A stretch of 64,000 nt of DNA from Epiperipatus broadwayi (GCA_028023455.1 JAQFVV010012435.1:3474001-3538000); one strand, 5' to 3'; counted from the stretch's first letter, positions 46,521 to 57,321 are shown. Notes: generated from the letters alone by a model not told the origin. A program made the numbers and translations.

Positions 46521-46860
46521 GATAAATGCCATGCCTCATAACTTTGACCCAAACCACTCAATGGAAATATATTAATTATTTTTATTAGTCATTATGAAAT
46601 AATGAATAATATTTCTATAGTGTAATTTTCATTGTAGCACTCTCACCCAAGGTATGGGCTGATTTATATTTGCTTTTAACATATTTTAGAAGGATGTGGT
46701 CATAAACCTAAAATAAAGATAAGTGAACAGGATGTATGATCCCAAGATGCACATTTTGTGCTATATCAGCCTTTATCAATTGAACCAGATCACAAACAAA
46801 TAAACTGTAGTAATTTGATATCTATATAGAATTAACAATGATAAAAATATGTGTAAGAGA

Positions 46861-47321
46861 TTATGGTGTAAAGCCAATAAACATCACATGATCACCATTT
46901 TTTATGCTTGCTTATAACTGTTGTTAAAGCAGGCAAAAACTTGCTATACGTATTGCCACACACAGCAAGCTAGAGTAATCAATGGATGCCAGAAGGCTTG
47001 TGCATAAAATCTCCATCTAGTGCCTACTCATCCAATATCCCAGACTAGTTTCTGGCTTGTGGCCTTTGTCAGTGAGGAGAGTGGAGATAAAAGGTGGTTC
47101 CTGGAGGGTTGCATTAGATCCTAAGATCTAGGTGCAGTGCTCTCAGATCCAAAGCTCCTCACTGATGAAAGTCACAAGCCAGAAACTAGTCTGGGGATAT
47201 TGGATGAGTAGGAACTAGATGGGGATTTTATACACAAGCCTTTTGGCATCCATTGATTACTCTAGCTTGCTGTGTGTGGTAATATGTATAGTGAGTTTTT
47301 GCCTGTTTTAGGTTATGGTGT
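46861..47321 (-). mobile_element. HH1 hairpin retroposon with 9-bp TSD
   Basis: TTATGGTGT flanks the element exactly (46861-46869 and 47313-47321). Left to right: reversed tail (AAAGCCAATAAACATCAC), one arm in reverse, a short loop (GAGTGGAGATAAAAGG), then the second arm forward ending TTTTTGCCTGTTTTAG. The arms are about 200 bp and carry one ribozyme each, on opposite strands. It was inserted into an HH4-variant hairpin. Confidence 0.85.
47147..47205 (+). ncRNA. Hammerhead ribozyme, weakened stem II (HH1)
   Basis: CTGATGA (47162-47168), then AAGTC/GCC around ACAA (stem II reduced), GAAA (47182-47185), stem III AC-TA-GT and C, with the stem I strands ATCCAA and TTGGAT intact. The partner copy on minus (47066-47072) reads CTGACAA and is damaged in the core. 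Confidence 0.6.
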
Positions 47322-47375
47322 GGGTCAACTGATGAGTGCTGGTTCAGCATGAAAGGTGCATCTTGAAAATTGTAC
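47318..47375 (+). ncRNA. Hammerhead ribozyme with intact core (HH4 variant)
   Basis: CTGATGA (47329-47335), stem II GTGCT/AGCAT with loop GGTTC (47336-47350), GAAA (47351-47354), a short stem region GGTGCA, then T and C before TTGA, which pairs with TCAA immediately upstream of the core. The HH1 target duplication overlaps stem I on the 5' side. Confidence 0.7.
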
Positions 47376-47399
47376 ATTTTTATCATGTCTTTAATCATA

Positions 47400-48100
47400 T
47401 GTTTATGATCACATCCCTCTACAAAGTATTAAAAATGGATAGAAACCACTTCCTCTTTCATGTGGGAGTGATGTAGTGAAAATTACAATACAGAAATATT
47501 ATTTATTATTCTATCATATATTTGATTTTTTCAATTAAATCACACCTTTCAGAATTACCTATCATCTATTTAGTTTATGTGACTTCTCAAAAATACATTA
47601 ATTATCACAGTGATGGAAACCATCCATATTTTCTTTACTTTCCGAATTACCCCATAATATAACTAAAATAGTACAATTTAATATAATCTTGTGTACTTCC
47701 AATGAGACTTCAGACATATGATCAAATATCCACTTAATCATTTTCTATGCTGCTCACAGTATTATCAGCTGTTCACTAATACTGTGGCTATGGATTCAAA
47801 GCTAATTTCTTTAGGATTGATGCTCATCTGAACAACATGAATTTTTGCAATGTGTTTTAATACACTGGTAGAGGTATAAATTTGAGAGCTAAAAGTTCTT
47901 TAATGAAAGCACAATCTGAAACCTCTAGTGTTTGAACATCATATGACTTCCTGAGTTATTAACCATTTGATTATTTTCAATTGTCAGTGGTGGTTTATCT
48001 CATATGTATAATATTTATAATTCATTCAAATATCAGGCTTTTAAGCTAATTGTGCATATGCTTTAAGCTAATTGTGCATATGCTTTGCGACTGTTAATAA
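47400..48100. other. AT-rich DNA with a 21-bp tandem duplication
   Basis: 48041-48083 repeats TTAAGCTAATTGTGCATATG twice. 47870-47990 resembles 41890-42010 and 57990-58120. No gene recognised. Confidence 0.5.
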
Positions 48101-48104
48101 ATGA

Positions 48105-48290
48105 ATACTTTCTCACCAATACAGGATATAGTATTTATGCAGGAATAAAAGGAATCCTCTTATTCCTACAACTCAAATGCTTATATATGAGCAAATCTGA
48201 AGTACTGGCAAGTAAAATGTGAGGAAGGAACCATCACTTTAAATTACTATATACGATGTCTGAATGAATGACATGGGTGAAATTGTCTGG
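48105..48290 (+). repeat. Family B repeat, diverged single arm
   Basis: CAGGATATAGTATTTATGC, ATTCCTACAACTCAAATG and GAGCAAATCTGAAG follow the arm order of the family B palindrome at 48510-49357 but with many changes and no mirrored partner. Confidence 0.55.
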
Positions 48291-48509
48291 AATTTACTAA
48301 ATATATTATTGTTCAATAATAAAAAAGGTACGCTGAGATTAAATTTAAAAAGGGTATGATATGATTAAATTTTAGAAATTTGGCATAGAAAAAATAGAAT
48401 TTTTATTAAAAATACCAAATAATTGACACTGGGTTATATAAAAAAATATTTCAGTCTGAGAACTTTATTTATTATATTATCTAAAGAGATATTATTTTAT
48501 ATAGCACTA

Positions 48510-49357
48510 TGTTTTTATGTAATAGTGATATTAGCGATTAAGCCAATGCACCTGAGCTTTAAAGATAAATTATAAATGAATACTTTCAATTTTTTCAGAC
48601 CCAAGATATAGTATTTTAGAAAGAATGGAATGAATCCACCCATTCTTTTGACCTAAATGTTTATGTATGCACAAATCTTAAGCGTATGGAAATGAGAATG
48701 TGAAGGTGTTAAACGATCACTATAAATTATATTTGTTATGTTTGAATGAATGACCTTGTGAAATCTTTACAATTTACACACGATATTTTTTAGTTGAAAT
48801 TAAACATTTATAATGAGATATTATTTTATATAGCACTATGTTTTTTTATGTAATAGTGATATTAGTGATTAAGCCAATGCACATGCACTTTAAAGATTAA
48901 TTATAAATGAATACTTTCGATTTTTCCAGATACAAGATATAGTATTTTAGAAAGAATGGAATGAATCCACCCATTCTTGGGTCTGGAAAAATCGAGAGTA
49001 TTCAGTTATAATTAATCTTTAAATTGCATGTGCATTTGCTTAAATGCTAATATCACTATTACATAAAAAACATAGCACTATATAAAATAATATCTCAGTA
49101 TATATGTTTAATTTCAACTAAAGAATGACGTGTCATAAATTATAAAGATTTTGCAAGTGTCATTCATTCAAAAATAACAAATGTAATTTAAAGTGATCAT
49201 TTAACACCTTCATGCTCTCATTTTCACATGCTTAAGATTTGCCCATATGTAAACATTTGGGTCGAAAGAATGGGTGGATTCATTCCATTCTTTGTAAAAT
49301 ACTATATCTTGGGTCTGGAAAAATCAAGAGTATTTATTTATAATTTATCTTTAAGTA
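48510..49357. mobile_element. Family B large fold-back element
   Basis: Arms 48550-48966 and about 48985-49357 are reverse complements around CCCATTCTTGGGTCTGG. Each arm carries AAGATATAGTATTTTAG, GAATGAATCCACCCATTC and GGGCAAATCTTAAG-type motifs, so the left half alone has two forward copies of the terminal module (48597 and 48929). It also appears in reverse at 50060-50140, so the larger unit was split by the Penelope-containing hairpin that follows. The frame at 49228-49425 is repeat sequence. Confidence 0.75.
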
Positions 49358-50025
49358 ATTTACATTGTGCTTTATGCAAAAAAGTGAAGCTTGTCTCAAT
49401 CTTATTAAAAAGTTATATGGCTTAGCGCTTTCAGAGACCTTGAGTCTCCATAATCATAGCCTACTTTTAACTGAAGTTTAGCTGTGGTTTATGCAAATTT
49501 TATAAACAAAACCAAAAACAATATAACTTCTGATCAAATAGCCCAAGCAGTTTATAAAATTTCATGCCCAACCAATGGATGTAGAGCGGCATATTATGGG
49601 GAGACCTGTGCCAACATTACAACAAGAACATCTCAACATCATTATTTGTACAGGAGAGCTATAAATAACAATGAAAACAGATCCATATTTTTCGAGCACC
49701 AAGAAACAACAGGCCATATGTTCAAACCCACTATGGCAAGGGCACTATGCACTGAACGCAATGATATGAAATGAAAAATTAAAGAGGCATGCTTTGTTGT
49801 AAATGACAATTGTGCAATAAACTGGAAAGAATTGTGCTTTGCAATCTCCAGAAAATGGTCATTATAAAACTTGCATAAAATTTACATAAACCACAGCTAA
49901 ACTTCAGTTAAAAGTAGGCTATGATTATGGAGACTCAAGGTCTCTGAAAGCACTAAGCCATATAACTTTTTAATAAGATTGAGACAAGCTTCACTTTTTT
50001 GCGTTAAGCACAATGTAAATTACTT
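49357..50025 (+). mobile_element. Inverted-repeat unit carrying a Penelope GIY-YIG fragment in its loop
   Basis: The left arm (about 49357-49500: GTAATTTACATTGTGC, AGTTATATGGCTTAGCGC, GAGACCTTGAGTCTCC, TTAACTGAAGTTTAGC) is the reverse complement of the right arm (about 49870-50025). Between them lies the end of a Penelope nuclease gene. Arms of this kind match the inverted pseudo-LTR arrangement known for Penelope-like elements. The right arm motif CTCTGAAAGCACTAAGC also follows the nuclease fragment at 55.8 kb, so it is the element's own 3' region. Confidence 0.75.
49535..49775 (+). pseudogene. GIY-YIG endonuclease fragment of a Penelope-like element
   Basis: The frame reads VYKISCPTNGCRAAYYGETC then ANITTRTSQHHYLYRRA, IFFEHQETTGHMFKP and a stop at 49772. 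V-Y-x-I-x-C...C followed by A-Y-Y-G-E-T and R-x-S-x-H is the GIY-YIG nuclease signature of endonuclease-bearing Penelope elements, with the paired cysteines of the upstream CCHH-type finger. The E-H and T-G-H positions are kept. The frame is open for about 80 codons, so it is among the least decayed protein fragments here, but the RT is missing. Confidence 0.85.
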
Positions 50026-50029
50026 ACTA

Positions 50030-50470
50030 ATCAAAGGTGAAGTAGAAAACTAGTATTTTATTTCAATTTATCTTTAATCACATGTGCATTGGCTTAATCG
50101 CTAATATCATTATTATATTATCTAAAGAAAATAAAACATATTTAATTTAATATGTCATCTGAGTATTATGTAAATGCAAAAAGGAAAGTGTAAGGATTAT
50201 ATGACTAAGTTAAATTCTGAAATGTTAATAGTACTCTATTAGGCTTTTCCATTTATTTAATTTCCATGTTAATTTTTTTAAGCAATATTGTCACATTAAT
50301 TAGGTAAGCTAACAAATAGTTTTACTTCTCAGGAATTTATAAGAAACACATTTATCCACATATTATAAATCCAGAATCCAAGAAGAGAAAGTTCTTGTTT
50401 TTTTTTTCATTTAATCAGATCAAATTTAAATTTCCACCATCAAATTCACACCATTTCTTGATACATGATT
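50030..50470. other. Remnant of family B and AT-rich DNA
   Basis: 50060-50140 (CAATTTATCTTTAATCAC, GCATTGGCTTAATCGC) is the reversed outer part of family B. Beyond that no gene is recognised, though the LINE relic at 50473 probably continues at low identity. Confidence 0.5.
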
Positions 50471-50472
50471 GA

Positions 50473-51230
50473 TTAGGCAGTTATAAACAATTCTAAAAAT
50501 AGAAAAAATCTTTGAACATATATACATTCTAGTATAACATTAGTTTTCATTTTAAAAGTCTGCATGTGTGTTAAAAACATCCCTCTCATTCCATCATATA
50601 AAAATTGTAAAATGTGAATAAATTTTGGTAGAAAATCAACTAATTTTAATAATGCCACAGAATTGTTCTATTAACTGCATCAACTATCTTGATCAAATCA
50701 GTAAAATAGTACATAAATCACTCCTTTGAATTCAATACTTTTTATGTCTTAGCTTGGTTAACAAAAACCAAGACAACAATGCTTCTTGATTCTGTAATAC
50801 CCCATTATATCTTGGTAACCATTTAGTTATAATTAAAAACAACCTATTCAATGGATTGTGTTATTGAAAGTATCTATTTGTAATAGTAATATATTAATTC
50901 CATAGTAATTGTTACAGTCTTCCCCATTCATCTTGCTTTTAAAAACTGGAATAATAAAGAATTTAAGATCAGGTGGCATAACTTCATAAGAGCATATATT
51001 TCTACAAATTTCTAATACATTTAAAGCTAAGATATCACCACCATATTTTAAAACTTCATTGGTTATTCCACCATGATCTACAGCTTTTCCATTTTAAAGA
51101 GTTGAGATCTCTAAGCTGAACACTCTTGTCCAAATATGAATTAGATAAAATTGATATATTAAATATTATCATCTCAGTTTTTATATGATTATTTAGAAGG
51201 TGATCAAAACATTACCTTCATCTGTTCAAA
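50473..51230 (-). pseudogene. LINE reverse transcriptase, N-terminal half
   Basis: Minus strand from about 51110: LKNGKAVDHGGITNEV, KYGGDILALNVLEICRNI, EVMPPDLKFFIIPVFKS, which closely follow L-K-N-G-K-A-P-G-P-D-G-I-x-x-E and P-x-D-W-K-x-x-x-I-x-P-I-F-K. After a gap, FTDLIKIVDAVNR (about 50710) and PKFIHILQFLYDGMRGM (50630-50575) match F-x-D-L-x-K-A-F-D-x-V-N-R and the next block. Frameshifts and stops separate the pieces; the YADD block is not found. This is the clearest copy of the window's main LINE family (CR1/RTE-like; clade not determined). Confidence 0.8.
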
Positions 51231-51375
51231 ATATTATTGTCATCATATAAGAGAATGCCATTTTTGGATATAATAAAGATTGTAATACTATTCCTTAGGT
51301 CCATATGTTGCTTTCAATGCATCTAAAAATTATCTAGAATGACCATGATCATTGAATGTTTCTATCTTCTTTACA

Positions 51376-51415
51376 CACACACACACTCACACACACACAC
51401 ATATATATATATATA
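51376..51415. repeat. CA then TA microsatellite
   Basis: ACACACACACACTCACACAC passes into a TA run. Confidence 0.9.
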
Positions 51416-51439
51416 TAATACTTAAATACAAGTATGTTG

Positions 51440-52140
51440 TCTATACTAAATTTAATGTAATTATCTCCAACATATGTATACAGCCACTACTCAGTTTATA
51501 TTAAGATAGCAAATCTTCAATCTTTAATAGGAAAGTTTCAATCTTCTCCACTCTCTAACTCTTCAACTACCTATATCATTGGAAATCCATGGATGATATA
51601 TTCAAAGCCCTTGATGATGCTGGTACTGTTGTCATATCCATGTTGACCTTAAGTCAATCTGACCCTTCATATATAGAGGATCTTAATATGCCCATTTAAT
51701 TGTACAGAATGGATAGAATACAGGCTGAATATATAATATTTAAAAACATGGTATATTGTCTATACCAAACTTAATGTAAATATAAAGAACCTGAACTTAG
51801 AATTCAATCTTCCCACAACTATCCAATCCATCTTATACAATTAATAAATGATCTCCAATTATGCATATTTTGTGCTGAACTAGCACTCATCAGTTGATCC
51901 AGAATACTATTTCCAACACATATATACAATCATTGCTCAGTTGATATTAAAATAGAAAATCTTCAAACTTTAATGGACACACTTCAATCTTCTTCACTCC
52001 AATTCTTTAGCCATCCATATCATTAAAAATCCAAGGATGAAATGCTCAAAGCCCATGATGATACCAATATTATTGTCATACCCAGGTTGACCTTAAGTCA
52101 ATCTGACGCCTCACACATAGGACCTCATTATTATTGTCAT
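51440..52140 (-). mobile_element. HH4-family repeats, two direct copies
   Basis: Copies at 51440-51680 and 51780-52140 share TTCAATCTTCTCCACTC/TTCAATCTTCTTCACTC, CATATCATT, GTTGACCTTAAGTCAATC and TCTGACCC. Only the second keeps the ribozyme region: on minus CTGATGA (51887-51893), a perfect stem II GTGCT/AGCAC, then AAAA in place of GAAA (51868-51871), so it is probably inactive. 52069-52190 is a 61-bp duplication in the second copy. Confidence 0.7.
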
Positions 52141-52190
52141 ACCCAGGTTGACCTAAAGTCAATCTGACCCCTCACACATAGGACCTCATT
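52069..52190. repeat. 61-bp direct duplication
   Basis: ATTATTGTCATACCCAGG and the following 43 bases repeat from 52130 with two or three changes. Confidence 0.9.
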
Positions 52191-52284
52191 ATGTCCATTT
52201 AATTGTAAAAAAAGAGGGATGGGCAAAATACAGGCTGAATATGTAATATTGAAATACATGTATATTGTCTATACTAAGCAATAT

Positions 52285-53290
52285 AATTATAAGGGACCTC
52301 AATTTAAACTTTTAAACTCTCCATAGCTATTCAATCTATCATATACAACTGATACAAATGACCACACGCATGTGAAAAAGATAAATGATCTCCAATATAC
52401 ATATTGTTTAGCATTATATATATATGAAAAGCAAAAACAAGTTAGAATCACATAACTTGCTATATCACTTGTATTTATGAACAACAGATGGCGTTTTACC
52501 AAAACACCAAACAAGTGTATAATTTGTTTATACAAACAACAAAAGAGTCAGAATTAACTATCTCATTCATTTGCCCACTTTCAAATCAGCTGATTTCAAG
52601 CTAATTTTGCTATCATCAGTGAAAGATAGAACTAGAAACTAGATCTAAAACACTGACTCCAAGTGTTTATGCAAAACGTTTTTATAAGTTTGCAAGCATG
52701 AATTTTTCAGACCGGTCAAAGTATTCAAACTCAGCCTAACAAGCTAGATAGCTATATGGGTCTGATCTCAGTTCAGTTTCACAACTTGTTTTTGTTTTTC
52801 ATAAATGTACCTTTAAAGGTTTTTCAATGATATATATTGCAGAAGCTTTGACTATATGGTGAAACTGAACTGAGATCAGACCCATATAGCTACCTAGCTT
52901 GTTAGGCTGAGTTTGAAGACTTTGACCAGTCTGAAAAATTCATGCTTGCAAACTGATAGAAATGTTTTGCATAAACACTTGGAGTCAGAGTGTTTTAGAT
53001 CTAGTTTCTAGCTCTATCTTTCACTGATGATAGCAAAATTATCTTGAAATCAGCTGATTTGAAAATGGGCAAATGAAAGAGATAGTTAATTCTGACTCTT
53101 TTGCCGTTTATGTAAACAAATTATACACTTGTTCAGTGTTTTGGTAAAACGCCATCTATTGATCATATATATATTGGAGATCATTTATCAATTTCACATG
53201 TATGTTGTCATGTGTATCTATTGTATAAGATGGATTGGATAGTGGTAAGTATTAGAAGTCTGAGTTCAGGTTCTTTATATATACATTTTA
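52285..53290. mobile_element. HH3 hairpin nested inside an HH4 inverted pair
   Basis: Outer layer: HH4 tail sequence at 52290-52410 is mirrored at 53165-53285 (ATTGGAGATCATTTATC, GTTGTCATGTGTATC). Inner layer (about 52435-53160): ACAGATGGCGTTTTACC at 52483 is answered by GGTAAAACGCCATCTATTG at 53143, with arms of about 310 bp meeting near 52820. The inner left edge has a tail-like GAATCACATAAC (reverse of GTTATGTGATTC), so its 3' end lies at the left. The centre contains CTGAACTGAGATCAGACCC, a module also seen in HH1 and HH2. Confidence 0.75.
53005..53060 (+). ncRNA. Hammerhead-like core (HH3, right arm)
   Basis: CTGATGA (53024-53030) and GAAA (53046-53049) are present. Stem III is ATCAGCTGAT (a 3-bp stem with loop AGCT) followed by T at the cleavage position, and TTTCA before the core pairs with TGAAA after it. 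Stem II is poor here (TAGCAAAATTATCTT). The left-arm copy on minus (52613-52619, GAAA 52594-52597) has AGC/GCT and a T-T mismatch. Moderate support. Confidence 0.55.
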
Positions 53291-53294
53291 AATT

Positions 53295-53735
53295 ATAGAT
53301 AGCTCAATGTACATGTAAACAAGAAAAATAAATTACCCTTCCCCAGGCTATGACTTAAAAGAATTCTAACTGTTGAACAAAGTATCAATAATACAATGCC
53401 TATATAGACATTCTTATGATTGTACTGAAATATCAGCTATTTAGTTTCAAATAACAACTTTATTTACACCTTAAGAAGATACATATGGATATCATTTTAC
53501 ACTTTCTTATTATAGGTTACATGCTTACAATGTGCAGTGGCTCTACAATGAAAACAATAAATAAGAAAACTAATGGTAAAAAAAAATACATAAAAATAAG
53601 CTACTTAGGAATTATTTGAGTCAATTAGTTGACCACCAAATTCAGAGTTTTAACAATAAATAACAATTAAATGGAAAAAACTGGATTATATTAAAGTGAC
53701 AACTTTTAGACTCTGCATGAGTCATTATGTCCAGT
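53295..53735. other. AT-rich DNA, no gene recognised
   Basis: No coding frame or shared repeat, though the LINE tail at 53740-54485 may extend here as untranslated sequence. Confidence 0.5.
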
Positions 53736-53739
53736 TAGT

Positions 53740-54485
53740 TAATCTTGCCATAACAGTCCAATAAACACCTAAGTGTTTTGATCTTCAGATTTCCAGTTGG
53801 TCCCATGTCTGACTGGCTAACCAGTGCTGGCATACTTTCCAATCGTAGTCTTTGGCCTCACCAAGTAACTTGAGAAAAAGCTTTTCTGGCCTATTATTCA
53901 ATCCATTGTCAAGGACTATCTTATTTTGCACTATCCATATAGCAAAATTTATAAAGGTGGCCAGTATAATTTTACCATAAAGGCCACATTATACTGCCTT
54001 TGTGACATTTGTACATAGAAAGTCTGCTTCCCTGATTCTTTTAAGCACAATAACATAGATTATTTCATATTTCACATTGATCTAGGATATGGCTCATTGT
54101 CTATTCATTTTTATTACACATTGGGCAAATTGGATCTATTCTATATCCCACTTGTAACACAGAAAGGTGCATGTTGGGAGGGCTCTGAGGTTGACTTTTA
54201 TCAGGAAATCCACTTGCTTAGGTTTGAGTCTTATCCTTTTTGTCAACCTAGCAAACCTCAGAATGCTGATTGAAAGAAGACTCTCCACTGTGGATTCATT
54301 GTTTTGTGTCATACTAAATGCTTCCCAATAGTTAAGCTTGAAGCCAAATATAGCTGCTGATGTCTTAGTTTTTCCTACAATCATCGACACTTGTTTTGCA
54401 ACCAAATGCTTGCTTGTTTGGGCAGAGGATGATCCGTTGGTTCTACCTTGGCCAATGGAAAGAGGCTTTCCATGCAACATCATCT
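53740..54485 (-). pseudogene. LINE ORF2 C-terminus with zf-RVT-like motif
   Basis: The minus frame 54483-54136 ends KPKQVDFLIKVNLRALPTCT then FLCYKWDIE. In neighbouring frames CPMCNKNEQTMSHILDQCE follows (about 54120-54065). L-P-T-x-x-F-L followed by C-P-x-C...E-x-x-x-H-I-L-x-x-C is the zf-RVT pattern at the end of many non-LTR polymerases. The later frame WDQLEI and nearby residues remain protein-like to about 53790. The first 50 or so codons (GQGRTNGSSSAQTSKHLVAK) look coding too. A stop at 54136 and frameshifts kill it. Confidence 0.6.
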
Positions 54486-54505
54486 ATTTAGCTATTACAT
54501 TTTCA

Positions 54506-54611
54506 TTACATGGAAGTCCCAGAAATAATACTATATATATATCAAGAGTAATTTTTGATTACATGGAAGTCCCAGAAATAATACTATATATATATCAAGA
54601 GTAATTTTTGA
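54506..54611. repeat. 53-bp tandem duplication
   Basis: TTACATGGAAGTCCCAGAAA and the following 33 bases occur twice (54506-54558 and 54559-54611) with no visible difference, so the duplication is recent. Confidence 0.95.
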
Positions 54612-54614
54612 TAA

Positions 54615-55790
54615 CAAAAATGAAACAGAATATTATAACTCCATATCTTTTTGTAAGTCTTGTACAGTTTATTATGAACATTAAGTAATTGTTCCATCTG
54701 TTGTTTGAGAAGTAATAATTAAACATTAAAATTATCTGTTGACTTTTGGTTCTTGACCTTATTACTGGTCTTAAATGATGGAAAGTGTTTATTATTTAAT
54801 AATTAAACAAAGATAAATGTACACTGTTTTTAACTTTTTGGGATCTCTCACATCAACGATCATAAAGAAAAAAAGACAATACTCACCAGACTTGTCAATT
54901 TCCAGATGATGAAGATCTGAGAAAATTACTATCTTTGTGTTCCTCTATAACTAAGATTACATAGATCCCCATTTGATGACTAATGTTAATGGTTAGCTAG
55001 ATTGGTCATGAAAAAAATACCTAAAATGAAATCCCAAAAGTTTTCAACTTTATTCAATGGATTTGAATCCAGGTCAAAGATATGATAGAGGATGGTGATG
55101 CAATTGCATTATAAGATTCTTCTTTATAAGAGGCAATGTATGCTTAAATATAGAAATACATGCTGTCATATTGATCGTAAGGTACTTTTTACAAATTTTT
55201 ATGTATAATTTGGTACTATAAAAATTCTGCTTTGTTATTTGAAAAAGAATTAAGGTGATCCCTCTCCAACCTCACAAGGATGTAACTTTGTTTATTTAAA
55301 ATTGCTTACAAATGATTAAAGGATTAGTAGAAATAAGCAAAAAATATTGTCAAGATATTGGTAATATATGGAATTAACGATTTTATATAAGTACTGTAAT
55401 TCCACTGAGCCTAAAGACAGATATTAAAATCAGATGTATGCTGACCAGTGGCAGCACTTATAAGATTTTTGAAGTGTGGTAGAGATTCTTGAAAACATTT
55501 TTAGCATTATTTTTTATGATATCATTCCAAACTAAAGAAGACAGAGGAAGGGGATCCCATGATTTCTATTGTATTAAAATCTATATAGAAATATTTATTT
55601 AATTGACAGTACTATACTCTGATTTAAGATAAACCGATGAATTGGGAGATTTTGAAAATGTGAAGAAAACCATCATTGCATGTATATTAATGATGATGAA
55701 CAGCATGTTTCTGTATCCCAGCAATATAACAATCTAAAATAAATTTTAAAATATTTGATATTGCTGTAGAAAAATTAAAATTTTAGACTC
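54615..55790. other. AT-rich DNA, no gene recognised
   Basis: No frame or repeat can be assigned. The upstream part of the Penelope fragment at 55.8 kb may lie here in unrecognisable form. Confidence 0.5.
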
Positions 55791-55799
55791 ATAAACAAC

Positions 55800-56330
55800 T
55801 CAAAAGACAAACTAGATCCCAAATCATCATCTCAAGTGGAATATCAAATACAATGCCATCAGGCTGGGTGTAGAGCCTCATATTATGGGGAAACAAAAAC
55901 AAACATCACAAACAGAACATCCCGGCAAAAGGGCACTGAATAACAAAGAGACTAAATAGCATTCTTGGAGCATGAAAAGACCACTGGTCATAGATTCAAA
56001 TCCACCAACCCCAGAATGGTTTGCAGAGAGAGAGAGATGATCATAAGCATAAAATAAAGGAAGCATACTTCATAAATAATGACATTCAATCTATCAATAG
56101 AAAAGGCACCTGTTTTGCTATTTCAAAAAGATGGACAAACTAATCCAAACAAAATTTAAACAAAATAAAATACTAAAACACAGCACCTAACCAATTAGCA
56201 TAAATTAGAATATTCCCCCTCATTACTATCAACTGCACTCAGCTATGAATATGAAGCCATGGAACTCTGAAAGCACTAAGCATAAATAAATAATAAACAT
56301 AGCTTTTCTAACAAGCGTAAAAGCGCATAA
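55800..56330 (+). pseudogene. Penelope-like element: GIY-YIG fragment and 3' region
   Basis: From 55837 the frame reads VEYQIQCHQAGCRASYYGET then KTNITNRTSRQKG, and after a frameshift FLEHEKTTGHRFKSTNPRM. It parallels the fragment at 49535 block by block (C...C, YYGET, T-N-I-T-x-R-T-S, E-H-x-x-T-T-G-H), so both come from one Penelope family. The 3' region keeps ACTCTGAAAGCACTAAGC (about 56265) as in the 49.9-kb arm. The minus frame at 55878-56066 is a shadow. Confidence 0.8.
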
Positions 56331-56334
56331 TTTT

Positions 56335-56685
56335 TGGTATTGTTGTAATATGTAAAATCCTGCATTTCAGATCTTAAAATAGCAATTTGTTTTACATCAG
56401 GTTTCATTTGCAAAAGCATATTAGTTTTTTTTGACTGGAAAATTTTTGTGCAAATAACAGCATTTAAAACATCTCACTAGTAAATTAATACATTCAAGGT
56501 TAAAGTTTTATGCACTAAAATTCATTTCTATTATTAAACTACATGATTTAGTTCACTTATTGTGTGGCAGACTTTGGACTTATAGCTCTAGCTCCCACAC
56601 TTTTGTTGCTTTAATTTTTTTGATATTCTTTACATTTCTGTGCTCAATTACCATAAGTCTTTTAAAAAAACTTAATGTTTAGGAT
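56335..56685. other. AT-rich DNA, no gene recognised
   Basis: Short spacer between the Penelope fragment and the HH1 composite; nothing assignable. Confidence 0.5.
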
Positions 56686-57001
56686 GGCATAAATTCAACT
56701 GAAAACACCATAATGTTTTCAATCCAAGCCCATTAGCTTATATAGACATATGGGTCTGAACCCAGTTCAGTACCCTTACATTTTGGTGTCTTTGGTTCTT
56801 TAATAACCATAGCCACCACTATCCTATTAGGCAGGATTGGTTTTAAGCCAATAAACATCACATGACCACCATCTCTTATACTTGTGTATAACTGTTGTTA
56901 AAACAGGCAAAACTCACTATACATATTGCCACACACAGCAAGCTAGAGTAATTAATGGATGCCAGAAGACTTGTGCATAAAATCCCCATCTAGTGCCTGC
57001 T

Positions 57002-57062
57002 CATCCAATATCCCCATATTAGTTTCTGACTTGTGACCTTCGTCAGTGAGGAGCCTTGGATC
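57002..57062 (-). ncRNA. Hammerhead ribozyme core (HH1, left arm)
   Basis: Minus strand CTGACGA (57040-57046). Stem II is reduced because GCC reads GTC, the GAAA segment is kept, and stem I strands CTCCTCA and ATCCAA are present. Slightly more decayed than its partner at 57322. Confidence 0.6.
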
Positions 57063-57321
57063 TGAGAGCACTGCACCTAGATCTTAGGATCTAATGCCTA
57101 ATAAGATAGTGGTGGCTATGGTTATTAGAGAACCAAAGACACCAAAATGTATGGCTACTGAACTGGGTTCAGCCCCATATGACTATATAAGCCAATGGGC
57201 TTGGATTGAAAACATTAAGGTGTTTTCAGTTTAAGACTCATAGTTTTGTAGTTAAATGGAGTTAAAAGGTGGTTGCTGGAGGATTGCATTAGATCCTAAG
57301 ATCTAGGTGCAGTGCTCTCAG

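Larger units (their letters stand above)
46735..47395. mobile_element. HH4-variant hairpin interrupted by an HH1 element
   Basis: The left arm (46735-46860: CAAGATGCACATTTTGTGC, TTATCAATTGAACCAG) and right arm (47321-47395: AACTGATGAGTGCTGG, TTCAGCATGAAAGGTGCATC) are reverse complements. An HH1 element sits between them, so the hairpin predates the HH1 insertion. Confidence 0.65.
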
